Under the pieces are notes generated by a model. That model saw only the letters and a program-made list of their open reading frames with translations, was not told the DNA's origin and made no database searches. A program made the position numbers and the translations under genes. Positions 26,720 through 34,545 of a DNA stretch of 60,095 nucleotides are shown here, piece after piece (position 1 is the first letter of the stretch; each line of letters starts with the position of its first letter). This DNA is from Pseudomonas grimontii (GTDB lineage Bacteria; Pseudomonadota; Gammaproteobacteria; Pseudomonadales; Pseudomonadaceae): the NCBI RefSeq assembly GCF_007858185.1, contig NZ_VFES01000031.1, positions 1 to 60,095 of the forward strand, read 5' to 3'.

Positions 26720-26849
26720 GGCGGCTCCTTATAAGATTTATCGCGACACTATCGCTTCAGATAATAGTCACCATCACGCATCGCAAGTTCTGTTTTTACA
26801 GGGAAAGCGCAAAATTGCCCCATCGAGACGCTGTTCAAGGAAATGCGCG

Positions 26850-27494
26850 ATGAGGACGATTATTCAGCTGGGTTTAATGATTCTGATGCTCGGCACTGTG
26901 GTGGTGAGCAATGCTGCCATCGCCGATGAACTACGTACAGGCCATTTGCTACCTATCGTCGGTAGCGTAAACTCCCTGCTGCATGCGCAATCGGTGGGCG
27001 TGTTGTTAAGCGATAACACCCGCGACAACCTCAGCTACCTTGAACGCTACCACGACATGGCCTTGAATGGCGCCAAGGATGCCCTTGACGGGCGTATCCG
27101 CGAGGCGTTCGTCAACAGCTCCGACCCGGAACTGGCCATTGATTGGTTGATGAGCTCGCTGCAGGGAACCTTTCTGTCGGTGACGGTCTACGACAACCTG
27201 GATGCCCTGGTGCAGGCTCACCCCGATGTGGTGGTGATGCTCGATACCCATAACCAACTGCTGACCCAGCGTAACGATCAGGTCGAGGCGCGCTTTACTG
27301 CGCGGTTCTATGACGCAGATCTGCAATACATCGCCAAGGCCGAAGGCTCGGTGCACAGGCAGGTGCCTTCGGTGTGGGTGCACGACAAGGCCGCACCGGA
27401 GATTGCCGCGCGGATCGAGCAGCAGCGGGATGTACAACTCGACGCCCTGAAGCAGTTCGATGCCTCGCTCAAGGCGCTGGTTCGCGCGGGTTGA
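26850..27494 (+). CDS. Secreted hypothetical protein, 214 aa
   Basis: Probable periplasmic protein. The N-terminus MRTIIQLGLMILMLGTVVVSNAAIA is a Sec signal peptide with cleavage near residue 25. The mature part is helix-rich, with TRDNLSYLERYHDMALNGAKDALDG and a C-terminal DVQLDALKQFDASLKALVRAG. The start has AAGGAA 7 nt upstream. It lies 34 bp before a small lipoprotein gene, so the two probably form an operon acting at the envelope. No family recognised. Confidence 0.75.
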   Translation: MRTIIQLGLMILMLGTVVVSNAAIADELRTGHLLPIVGSVNSLLHAQSVGVLLSDNTRDNLSYLERYHDMALNGAKDALDGRIREAFVNSSDPELAIDWLMSSLQGTFLSVTVYDNLDALVQAHPDVVVMLDTHNQLLTQRNDQVEARFTARFYDADLQYIAKAEGSVHRQVPSVWVHDKAAPEIAARIEQQRDVQLDALKQFDASLKALVRAG

Positions 27495-27528
27495 TGTGAA
27501 CCTTTATTTTTATACTCGGGATTTTTTC

Positions 27529-27861
27529 ATGCGCTCTTTTTTCGTACCGGCCGCGGCCCTGTTGCTGGCCGGTTGTGTTTCCGCCCCCAACAGTCCGACC
27601 TTGACCCTGCAAACCAGCAAAAGCCCGGAAGCCTATGTGCTCTGCGTACTGCCCAAGCTGGAAAAACACGGCATCACCTCCACCGTGACGCAGAACTCAC
27701 GCCACGCCAAGGTGGTGTTGACCAGCAAGATTGCCGCCGATGATGTGCTGGAGGTCTACAAGGCCGGGGACGGCGGCAAGGTGTTTTTGTATGAGCGCAA
27801 GCCGCTGGCGTCGACCATCACGCCGTCGCGGCTTGAACAGGTTGCGCAGGACTGCAGATAA
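27529..27861 (+). CDS. Small lipoprotein, 110 aa
   Basis: Lipoprotein with the signal MRSFFVPAAALLLAGC; the lipobox LLAGC puts the lipidated cysteine at residue 16. The mature domain of about 95 residues (SPEAYVLCVLPKLEKHGITSTVTQ and KVFLYERKPLASTI) has a small alpha/beta look, with two further cysteines near the ends. It is second in a two-gene operon with the secreted protein upstream and is followed by a REPIN. Confidence 0.78.
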   Translation: MRSFFVPAAALLLAGCVSAPNSPTLTLQTSKSPEAYVLCVLPKLEKHGITSTVTQNSRHAKVVLTSKIAADDVLEVYKAGDGGKVFLYERKPLASTITPSRLEQVAQDCR

Positions 27862-27866
27862 CCAAT

Positions 27867-27953
27867 GTGGGAGGGGGGTTGCCCCCGGTCGCGGTGGAAC
27901 AGCCAGTTTATCTGTAGCTGACCCACCGCGATCGGGAGCAAGCCCCCTCCCAC
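27867..27953. repeat. REPIN
   Basis: GTGGGAGGGGGGTTGCCCCC and GGGAGCAAGCCCCCTCCCAC in inverted orientation, between the convergent ends of the lipoprotein gene and the creatininase-family gene. Confidence 0.85.
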
Positions 27954-27972
27954 ATTTAGAACTGCATAAGGC

Positions 27973-28719
27973 CTAAGGTCTGACTTCGCTGCTGAAGCTG
28001 TTAACCGTTTTCACCAGCCCTTGAGCGGCCAGCGCCACCAACTCCCCACCTTTCTCCACCGTCGCCAGCGCCGGGTCCGAGCCCATGCGCCCGTCGGGGA
28101 AGCGGGCGCGGAAGTCCAGGGCTTCACGGATCGGCCCGGTGTTGGCGATTTGCGGGGAGTAGTTGGCCGACTTGATCGCGTCCGGGTACGCCCACTGCGT
28201 CACCGCGATCTCCGAGGGTGTGGCATGGCTGCCATGGCCCACCGGAAATTGGCGGTGCGCCAGGTCGGTGACGCCTTCCAGGTCCCACCAGTTCACCAGC
28301 TTCAGCGCAAACCCGGCAGGGCGACGGCTAAAGCTCGCCTCGGCGTACAACTCGGAGAACGCCGCTTCAATCGTGGCGATATTGCCGCCGTGGCCGTTCA
28401 AAAACAGGATCTTGTCGAAACCATGCCCGGCCAGCGAGCGCACCCAGTCGCCAATCGCCGCGATAAAGGTGGAAGGGCGCAGGGAAATGGTGCCGGGGAA
28501 GCCCAGGTGGTGCTGGGCCATGCCGATATTGAAGGTCGGGCCGATGAGGATGTCGGCGTTCTTTTGCGCCTCATGGGCGATGATTTCCGGGCACATCCAG
28601 TCGGTGCCCAGCAGGCCGGTGGGGCCGTGTTGTTCGTTGGAGCCGATGGGGATCACCACCGTGCGGCTGCGTTCCAGGAACTGCCCGATCTCGATCCAGG
28701 TCGATTGATGTAGAAGCAT
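27973..28719 (-). CDS. Creatininase-family amidohydrolase
   Basis: 248-residue metal-dependent amidohydrolase. Metal ligands typical of the family are seen: Glu and His in SNEQHG (near 28-32), Asp in GTDW near 40, His in NGHGGN near 112 and Glu in a later block (TPSEIAV). Full-length compared with creatinine amidohydrolase (about 250). Relatives act on creatinine, on formamide intermediates in riboflavin or F420 biosynthesis (ArfB-like), or in mycofactocin maturation. No neighbour hints at the substrate, so only the family call is safe. Confidence 0.85.
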   Translation of the reverse strand: MLLHQSTWIEIGQFLERSRTVVIPIGSNEQHGPTGLLGTDWMCPEIIAHEAQKNADILIGPTFNIGMAQHHLGFPGTISLRPSTFIAAIGDWVRSLAGHGFDKILFLNGHGGNIATIEAAFSELYAEASFSRRPAGFALKLVNWWDLEGVTDLAHRQFPVGHGSHATPSEIAVTQWAYPDAIKSANYSPQIANTGPIREALDFRARFPDGRMGSDPALATVEKGGELVALAAQGLVKTVNSFSSEVRP

Positions 28720-28749
28720 GCGAAGCTCTCTTTTATCTGTGGGGACAGG

Positions 28750-29463
28750 CTAACCGCCACGGATTGTACGACTACTCGCCACCTGTTGGGGTTTGCAATT
28801 GAGGTACGTCGAGGACTTCAACCAACGCTGGTCGGGGTACCACGAAAACATGAACTGCCCATCCTTGAGCTTATCCACCACCTGGCGCGCCACCTGCGGG
28901 CGCACGGCCGGGCAACCCTGGCTGCGGCCAATGCGGCCTTCGCGCTTGCTCCACAAGGGGCTGACGTAGTCGGCGGCGTGAATCACGATGGCGCGGTCGC
29001 GGGCCTGGTCGTTGAACCCCGGCTCCAGGCCGTCCATGCGCAGCGAGTAGCCATGGGTGCCGAGGTAGCTTTCCTGGGTGCGGAACAGGCCCAGGCTGGA
29101 TTGGTGGCTGCCTTCCAGGTTGGAGAACTGGGTGGCGAAGTTTTCCCCGGACTTGGCGCCGTGGGCCACCAGGTCACGCAACACCAGGGTTTTCTTGCGC
29201 AGGTCGAAGATCCACAGCCGACGGGCGGTTGAAGGCTGGGAATAGTCAATCACGGCCAGGCGCTCGGAGCGTTCCTCGCCATTATTGACCGCGCATTGCA
29301 CGGCGCTCAGGGCGCTTTTCAGTACAGTGGGATTGAGTTCTGGAGCCGAGCGCGCCAGGCTGCTATACAAGGAAGGAGGGTTGCCATTGGCGGCGAGCGC
29401 AACATTGCTCAGTAAAGCCAGGCCTACGGTGACCAAACCGAGGCGGCATATAAAAGTCAGCAT
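28750..29463 (-). CDS. Periplasmic L,D-transpeptidase catalytic-domain protein (YkuD-like)
   Basis: 237-residue exported protein. Signal peptide MLTFICRLGLVTVGLALLSNVALA. The catalytic part has His162 in VIHAADYV and the nucleophile Cys184 in GRSQGCPAV, the YkuD-type H...S-x-G-C arrangement. It belongs to the short murein L,D-transpeptidase group without a peptidoglycan-binding domain. It is divergent from a second, larger L,D-transpeptidase gene only 38 bp away, so the two probably share regulation of 3-3 crosslinking or lipoprotein anchoring. Confidence 0.85.
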   Translation of the reverse strand: MLTFICRLGLVTVGLALLSNVALAANGNPPSLYSSLARSAPELNPTVLKSALSAVQCAVNNGEERSERLAVIDYSQPSTARRLWIFDLRKKTLVLRDLVAHGAKSGENFATQFSNLEGSHQSSLGLFRTQESYLGTHGYSLRMDGLEPGFNDQARDRAIVIHAADYVSPLWSKREGRIGRSQGCPAVRPQVARQVVDKLKDGQFMFSWYPDQRWLKSSTYLNCKPQQVASSRTIRGG

Positions 29464-29501
29464 CTACAGTACATCCCCCACTGTGGATTGGAGCAAAGCT
29501 A

Positions 29502-31103
29502 TTGTTCAAAAAACACGCATGTTACTTGAGCATTTGCCTGCTCGTTGCACCATTGGTCGCCACAGCCGACGTGCTGCCGGTCGAGCCGTTGCCGGTCACG
29601 ACGCCAGCGCCGGTCGAGCTGGCCCCGGTGCAACAGGCGCTGGCGCAACTGCCCAGCGTCTGCCCCGGCCTTGCCGCGCAGATAGACGCCGCCGCCCAAC
29701 TGCGCCTGCAAGCGTTCTACCAGCAGCAGGGTAATGGGCCGCTGTGGTCCGCCAAGGATCGCCGCGAGGCACTGCACGCCCAATTGCAGATGCTCGCCGA
29801 TGACGGGTTGGACCCCACCCACTATAGTCTGCCTGCGGCGGATGCCATGGCCAATGTGCTGTGCAGCGACATCGACCTCAGCCGGCACTACCTGCAAGCC
29901 CTGCAGGACCTGCATTACGGACGCCTGCAGCAATCGCGCTTCGAGCCGCTGTGGCATTCGCAGCCGCCCACCCGCGACCCCGACACCGAAGTGCTGGCCC
30001 TCGCTGCTGTCGGCCTGCACGACATGGCCCAAGCCTTTGACCAGGCGCGCCCCAGCGCCGATCTGTACCGCAGCCTGCGTAACGCTTATTCCACGGTGCG
30101 CCTGCAACCCTTGCCCCATTGGGACCCGGTCGGCAGCGGGCCGTTATTGCGTCCCGGCATGGACGACCCGCGCGTCCCCGAACTGGCCCGTCGGCTCCAC
30201 AGCGGTGGCTACCTGCCCGACGAACCCAAGGGCGCGGGCAAACAATACGGTCCGGAACTGGTCACGGCGGTGAAGGCCTTCCAGCTCAGTCACTCCTTGC
30301 AATCGGACGGCGTGATCGGCGCCGGCACCGTGGCCGAACTCAATATCAGCCCGGCCATGCGCCGCGAACAACTGCGCATCAACCTCGAGCGTTTCCGCTG
30401 GCTGGCCCAGGACCTGGAACCCGAAGGCGTGCTGGTCAACGTCGCCGCCGCGCAACTGAGCGTGTACCAGAGTGGCATCCCGGTGTGGCAAACGCGCCTG
30501 CAAGTAGGCCGTGCCGAACGCCAGACGCCGCTGCTCAAGTCCCGCATCACCCGGCTGACCCTCAACCCCACCTGGACCATCCCGCCCACCATCATGCGTG
30601 AGGACAAACTCCCTGCCATCCGCCTCAACCCCGAATACCTGCGCCAGCAGAACCTGCAAGTGCTCGACGCCGAAGGCCACCCGCTGGCGCCGGAAAATAT
30701 CGACTGGGCGCGCCCCGGCAACATCCTCCTGCGCCAGGAAGCCGGCCCGCGCAACCCGCTGGGCAAGATCGTGATGCGCTTCCCCAACCCGTACTCGGTG
30801 TACCTGCACGACACCCCCAGCCAACCGCTGTTCACCAAAGGGCCACGGGCATTCAGCTCCGGCTGCGTCAGGGTCGAACAACCGTTGTTGCTGCGCGACC
30901 TGCTGGTAAGCCCGGCCGAACGTGCACGCACCGATGAACTGCTGGCCACCGGCGTGACCCACGAATTCAGGCTGGCCACCCCGGTGCCGGTGCTGTTGGG
31001 CTACTGGACGGTGCAGGTCGATGGCCAGGGTGACCTGGTGTATGCGCCGGATATTTATGGGCGCGACCTGGTGTTGATGAAGGCGATGGGGAGCGTGCTC
31101 TAG
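29502..31103 (+). CDS. L,D-transpeptidase, YcbB/LdtD-like
   Basis: 533-residue periplasmic enzyme forming 3-3 crosslinks in peptidoglycan. A TTG start is used (GGAG 8 nt upstream) and leads straight into the signal peptide FKKHACYLSICLLVAPLVATA. Domains in order: an N-terminal scaffold region (about 35-215), a PG_binding_1 domain (about 226-290; ELARRLHSGGYLP, YGPELVTAVKAFQ, DGVIGAGTVAELN) and the YkuD catalytic domain (about 310-490) with the nucleophile in FSSGCVRV near residue 454. Length and order match E. coli LdtD. It is divergent from a smaller transpeptidase gene. Confidence 0.92.
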   Translation: MFKKHACYLSICLLVAPLVATADVLPVEPLPVTTPAPVELAPVQQALAQLPSVCPGLAAQIDAAAQLRLQAFYQQQGNGPLWSAKDRREALHAQLQMLADDGLDPTHYSLPAADAMANVLCSDIDLSRHYLQALQDLHYGRLQQSRFEPLWHSQPPTRDPDTEVLALAAVGLHDMAQAFDQARPSADLYRSLRNAYSTVRLQPLPHWDPVGSGPLLRPGMDDPRVPELARRLHSGGYLPDEPKGAGKQYGPELVTAVKAFQLSHSLQSDGVIGAGTVAELNISPAMRREQLRINLERFRWLAQDLEPEGVLVNVAAAQLSVYQSGIPVWQTRLQVGRAERQTPLLKSRITRLTLNPTWTIPPTIMREDKLPAIRLNPEYLRQQNLQVLDAEGHPLAPENIDWARPGNILLRQEAGPRNPLGKIVMRFPNPYSVYLHDTPSQPLFTKGPRAFSSGCVRVEQPLLLRDLLVSPAERARTDELLATGVTHEFRLATPVPVLLGYWTVQVDGQGDLVYAPDIYGRDLVLMKAMGSVL

Positions 31104-31603
31104 GGCATTGCCGTGTGGGCGACGATTAACGCGACGGCCTCGGTGGCTGTCACGGAGGCCGTGTCGAGGGTCAGCACGGGCTGGCCCCAGCGCTCGTACT
31201 CATGCGCCGATACCGACTGCCAAGTCGGCGGAGTCAACCCAGGAATGTCGCCCGTACGGGTTTCCACACGGCGCCGGTGTTCCTGCGCGTCTGTACATAC
31301 CACCTGAACATTGATCAGCGCCGCGTCTGCCATCGCGGCCGTCGCTGTCCAGGCTGCCCGGCTTTCCTGCACCGGGTTCACGCAATCGGCGACGACCCTA
31401 TGGCCCAACTGCAAGTTACTCAGCGCCAGCGCATTCGCCACGCCGTAACCGCTGGCACCGACATCGCCCGCCAATACGCCCGCGTCGCGAATGGCCTGTT
31501 CGATCACATCGATGCGCAGGTAAACCGCACCGGTCTGGTGTGCCAGTTCGCGGGCAATTGTGGTTTTGCCAGTGCCTGGCAATCCGCTGAAGACGATAAG
31601 CAT
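31100..31603 (-). CDS. P-loop kinase-like protein
   Basis: 167-residue nucleotide-binding protein of the AAA_33/zeta-like kinase group. Walker A is GLPGTGKT at residues 7-14; a YLRIDVIEQAIR segment follows in the place of the acceptor site, and RRRVETRTGDIPGL forms a lid-like Arg-rich region. Relatives phosphorylate small molecules such as antibiotics, sugars or nucleosides. The 3' end overlaps the convergent transpeptidase gene by 4 bp. The DapF-like gene starts 74 bp upstream on the other strand. No substrate can be named. Confidence 0.75.
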   Translation of the reverse strand: MLIVFSGLPGTGKTTIARELAHQTGAVYLRIDVIEQAIRDAGVLAGDVGASGYGVANALALSNLQLGHRVVADCVNPVQESRAAWTATAAMADAALINVQVVCTDAQEHRRRVETRTGDIPGLTPPTWQSVSAHEYERWGQPVLTLDTASVTATEAVALIVAHTAMP

Positions 31604-31677
31604 GCTTGACGCTCGATAAGGTCGGGGCGGTTCAGGGTATCCTCCAGTTCCCCCACCGGTCGACCCCAGGACAGCCC

Positions 31678-32481
31678 ATGACCTTGCCGTTCACAAAGAT
31701 GCACGCCCATGGCGACGATTTCATCATCATCGATCGCCGTGGCCTGGACGACCCCGTCACCCCGGAAGTCGCACGCCGCCTGGGCAATCGCCACACCGGC
31801 ATCGGTTTCAATCAGCTGGCCGTGGTGCTCGACTGCGAAGACGCCGCCGCGCGCGTCAAATTCTGGAACCCCAACGGCACGCCGCTGGCAACCTGCGGCA
31901 GCGCCACGCGTGGGGTGGCCGACCGCTTGATGCATGAAACCCGCAGCGATTCGGTGGTGCTGCGCACCGACCGTGGCCTGCTGACCTGCGTGCGCGAGGC
32001 GGGGCGGCGGGTGTCGGTGGACATGGGCGCGCCGTCGCTGGACTGGGCGGCCGTGCCGCTGGCCGAGGCCATGGATACATGTACGTTACCGCTAGCGGGC
32101 AACCCGGCGGCGTGCAGCATGGGCAACCCCCATTGCACGTTTTTCGTGGCCGATATCTACGCCATCGACCCGGCCGCCGTGGGCCCGACGCTGGAAGTTC
32201 ACCCGCTGTTCCCGGCCAGGACCAATGTGCATTTCGTAGAGGTGCTCGACCGTGGGCATATCCGCCTGCGCATCTGGGAGCGTGGCGGCGGCGTGCCGTT
32301 GGGGTCCGGTTCGTGTTGCTGCGGCGCGGTGGTCAATGGCATCCGCCGTGGCTTGCTGGATGCCACGGTGCAGGTGCAGTGCGACGGCGGTACGGTTACG
32401 GTGCATTGGGACGGGCAGGGCGGTGTGGTGTTGACGGGCAGTGTGGAGCCGATCATGCAAGGCAGTGCCTACCTGTTCTGA
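31678..32481 (+). CDS. DapF-like isomerase with a changed active site
   Basis: 267-residue protein of the diaminopimelate epimerase family (canonical length about 275). The fold blocks are kept: HAHGDDFIIIDRRG at the start, GIGFNQLAVV, NPHC and ERGGG. The first catalytic cysteine is present (Cys73 in TCGSATR) though the usual CGNGAR is altered. At the second site the family reads ACGSGAC but here GSGSCCC, which puts Ser210 where the catalytic Cys should be. N-x-D-G-S is also changed to NPNGT. This is therefore probably not the housekeeping DapF but an isomerase or racemase paralog. The 3' end overlaps the convergent kinase gene by 13 bp. Confidence 0.78.
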   Translation: MTLPFTKMHAHGDDFIIIDRRGLDDPVTPEVARRLGNRHTGIGFNQLAVVLDCEDAAARVKFWNPNGTPLATCGSATRGVADRLMHETRSDSVVLRTDRGLLTCVREAGRRVSVDMGAPSLDWAAVPLAEAMDTCTLPLAGNPAACSMGNPHCTFFVADIYAIDPAAVGPTLEVHPLFPARTNVHFVEVLDRGHIRLRIWERGGGVPLGSGSCCCGAVVNGIRRGLLDATVQVQCDGGTVTVHWDGQGGVVLTGSVEPIMQGSAYLF

Positions 32482-33611
32482 AACGTCACCGTGAAGGTGG
32501 TGCCGGCCGTGGCACAGGAACGCACGGCCACATCGCCGCCATGCACCCTGGCCAATTCCCGCACGATATACAGGCCCAGGCCCACGCTGCGCACGTCGCT
32601 GCCTTGGTCGGTGCCACGGGTCATGGGCTCGAACAACCCGGCCAGCAAGGCTTCGGGAATCGCCGTGCCGTGGTTGTGCACCGCCACTTCGCAAGCGCCG
32701 TCATCCAGGCGCGAGGTGATGGTGATCGGCCGTTGCGGGTCGCCATAGGCCACGCTGTTGGCCACCAGGTTGCCGATGATCTGCTGCACGCGATCGGCAT
32801 CCAGGCAGGCGTCGCCACGGCCTTGTGCCTGGTGCTCCAGCGTTGCCTTGGGGAACGCCACACGCAGTTCGTCCACCGCGCGATGGATCACCTCGTGCAG
32901 GTCCAGCGGCGCCGCCTTGATGGTGATGCCGTGACCAACCCGTGCCTGGGTAAAGTCCAGCAGGTCGGCAATCATGCGTTGCGCGCGCTCGGACGACTGG
33001 CCGATATGCCCCAGCAACTGGCGTTCCTTGGCGGTGCGTTCGCCACGGTTGAGAAAGTCCGACGCCATGCGAATCGCCGTGAGTGGGTTTTTCAGGTCAT
33101 GGCTGACAATCGCGACCATTTGCTCGGCAAACAGCGCGCGACGCTGAGCGATAGCGTAGGCCTCCTTCAGCTCGGCCTGGGCTTGCTGCAACGCGACTTC
33201 GGTGGCGGTTTTTTCCTGCAACAGTGCTTCGGCCAGGTTGCGTGCGTTGAGCAACTCGCGTTCGTACTTGTCGCGGTCGGTGGTGCCGAACAGCGCCAGG
33301 TCGTACACCACGGCGCCGGCCTGTTCGCGTTTGTTGCCGTTGAGCAGCACGGTCACCTTGTGGCCGTCGCGGTGCAGCATGTCCAGCTTCACCTCGGTGA
33401 CGCTGCCGTGCATGCGCAGCATCGGCGCCAGGTGGGTCTGGTGGAAGATCCGCCCGCCCATGCTCAGCAGGTCCTGGAAGTGCCGGCCATGCAGCTCGGC
33501 GATGCTGAACCCCAGCCAGTCGCTGAAGCGCGCGTTGGCCTGCAGGATCGTGCCATCTTCCGTGGTGACGGCCAGGGCGCAGGCGGCGCTGTCGAACAGC
33601 TCAGCCGGCAC
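32469..33611 (-). CDS. PAS-domain sensor histidine kinase
   Basis: 380-residue soluble kinase with no membrane segment. The PAS domain is at about residues 5-110 (TTEDGTILQANARFSDWLGFS and MGGRIFHQTHLAPMLRMHG), then a coiled coil of about 45 residues, then HisKA with the phospho-acceptor His171 in VSHDLKNPLTAIR and an HATPase domain with N-box (NLVANSVAYGD) and G-boxes (VGLGLYIV). A GTG start overlaps the end of the alpha/beta hydrolase gene by 11 bp. No response regulator is adjacent. The PAS sub-type resembles that of RsbP, which takes its signal from the RsbQ hydrolase, so the kinase probably senses a product of its upstream partner. Confidence 0.88.
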   Translation of the reverse strand: MPAELFDSAACALAVTTEDGTILQANARFSDWLGFSIAELHGRHFQDLLSMGGRIFHQTHLAPMLRMHGSVTEVKLDMLHRDGHKVTVLLNGNKREQAGAVVYDLALFGTTDRDKYERELLNARNLAEALLQEKTATEVALQQAQAELKEAYAIAQRRALFAEQMVAIVSHDLKNPLTAIRMASDFLNRGERTAKERQLLGHIGQSSERAQRMIADLLDFTQARVGHGITIKAAPLDLHEVIHRAVDELRVAFPKATLEHQAQGRGDACLDADRVQQIIGNLVANSVAYGDPQRPITITSRLDDGACEVAVHNHGTAIPEALLAGLFEPMTRGTDQGSDVRSVGLGLYIVRELARVHGGDVAVRSCATAGTTFTVTFQNR

Positions 33612-34416
33612 GTGCGGGCATCCACGGCACCAGGAAAGCGTCCATGGCCGCCGCGCAGGCCTGCGGCGCGCTCATGTGCGGGCAATGGCCGACATTGTCC
33701 ACCAGGCAATAGGTGCTGTTGGGCAGCACGCTGTGCAGGTATTCGCCCACGGCCACGGGCGCGATCAGGTCGTTGCTCGATTGCAGGATCAACACCGGCG
33801 TGGGCAGGCCGATCACGTCCTGGCGGTTGTCCGACATAAAGGTCACTCGCGCGAACTGCTTGGCGATGTCCGGCTCGGTGCGACAGAAACTCTCGGTCAG
33901 CTCGTCGCTCAGCGCCGGTTGGCCGGGTGCACCCATGATCACCGGGGCCATGGCACTGGACCAGCCGAGGTAGTTGCTGTCGAGGGTGTCGAGCAGGTCG
34001 TCGATGTCGGCGCGTTTGAAACCGCCTACGTAACCGTCGGCATCGATATAGCGTGGCGACGGGCCGATCATCACGTGGGCGGCGACACGGCCGGGGGCCA
34101 GGCGGTCGGCGAGGGTGCCGATCATCGCACTGACCGAGTGCCCCACCAGAATCACCGGGCCCTCGGCAAAGGCGTCGATGATCTCGTTCAAGTCGCGGGC
34201 ATAGCCGTCCAGTGCGCTGTACTTGGCCTTGTCAAAGGCGTTGAGGTCGGAGAGACCGGCGCCCACCAAGTCATACATCACCACGCGAAAACGGTCTTTG
34301 AACTGCGGCGCGAGGTAATTCCACATGGCCTGGTTGCAGCCAAAACCATGGGAAAACACCAGGGTCGAGTGCCCGTCACCCATCACGTTGACGTTGTTGC
34401 GCTGGAGTAGGCCCAT
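33601..34416 (-). CDS. RsbQ-like alpha/beta hydrolase
   Basis: 271-residue soluble hydrolase close to Bacillus RsbQ and the plant KAI2/D14 receptors. The catalytic triad is visible: Ser94 in VGHSVSAM, Asp about 217 in SSNDLIAP and His about 245 in NVGHCPHM. The N-terminus MGLLQRNNVNVMGDG and the oxyanion-hole segment FSHGFGCNQAMW match RsbQ closely. Overlap with the kinase gene means obligate co-expression. In Bacillus RsbQ supplies a small hydrophobic ligand for the PAS domain of RsbP; here a PAS kinase takes the place of the phosphatase. Confidence 0.88.
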   Translation of the reverse strand: MGLLQRNNVNVMGDGHSTLVFSHGFGCNQAMWNYLAPQFKDRFRVVMYDLVGAGLSDLNAFDKAKYSALDGYARDLNEIIDAFAEGPVILVGHSVSAMIGTLADRLAPGRVAAHVMIGPSPRYIDADGYVGGFKRADIDDLLDTLDSNYLGWSSAMAPVIMGAPGQPALSDELTESFCRTEPDIAKQFARVTFMSDNRQDVIGLPTPVLILQSSNDLIAPVAVGEYLHSVLPNSTYCLVDNVGHCPHMSAPQACAAAMDAFLVPWMPARAG

Positions 34417-34545
34417 GGGGAATCTCGAAGTTATGGCGTATTGCTATGTGTGCTGCAGTTTAGATAGTCGATGGCTTTGGGTCACGCGTTATAGCGCTGA
34501 TAAGGTAAAGTCAGCGCCTTCAGGAAGAAACTTCAGGTAACAAAC

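Noticed and set aside
26750..26780. GATAATAGTCACCATC before the 26850 gene as a Fur box.
   Set aside because: Only the left half fits the consensus; symmetry is poor.
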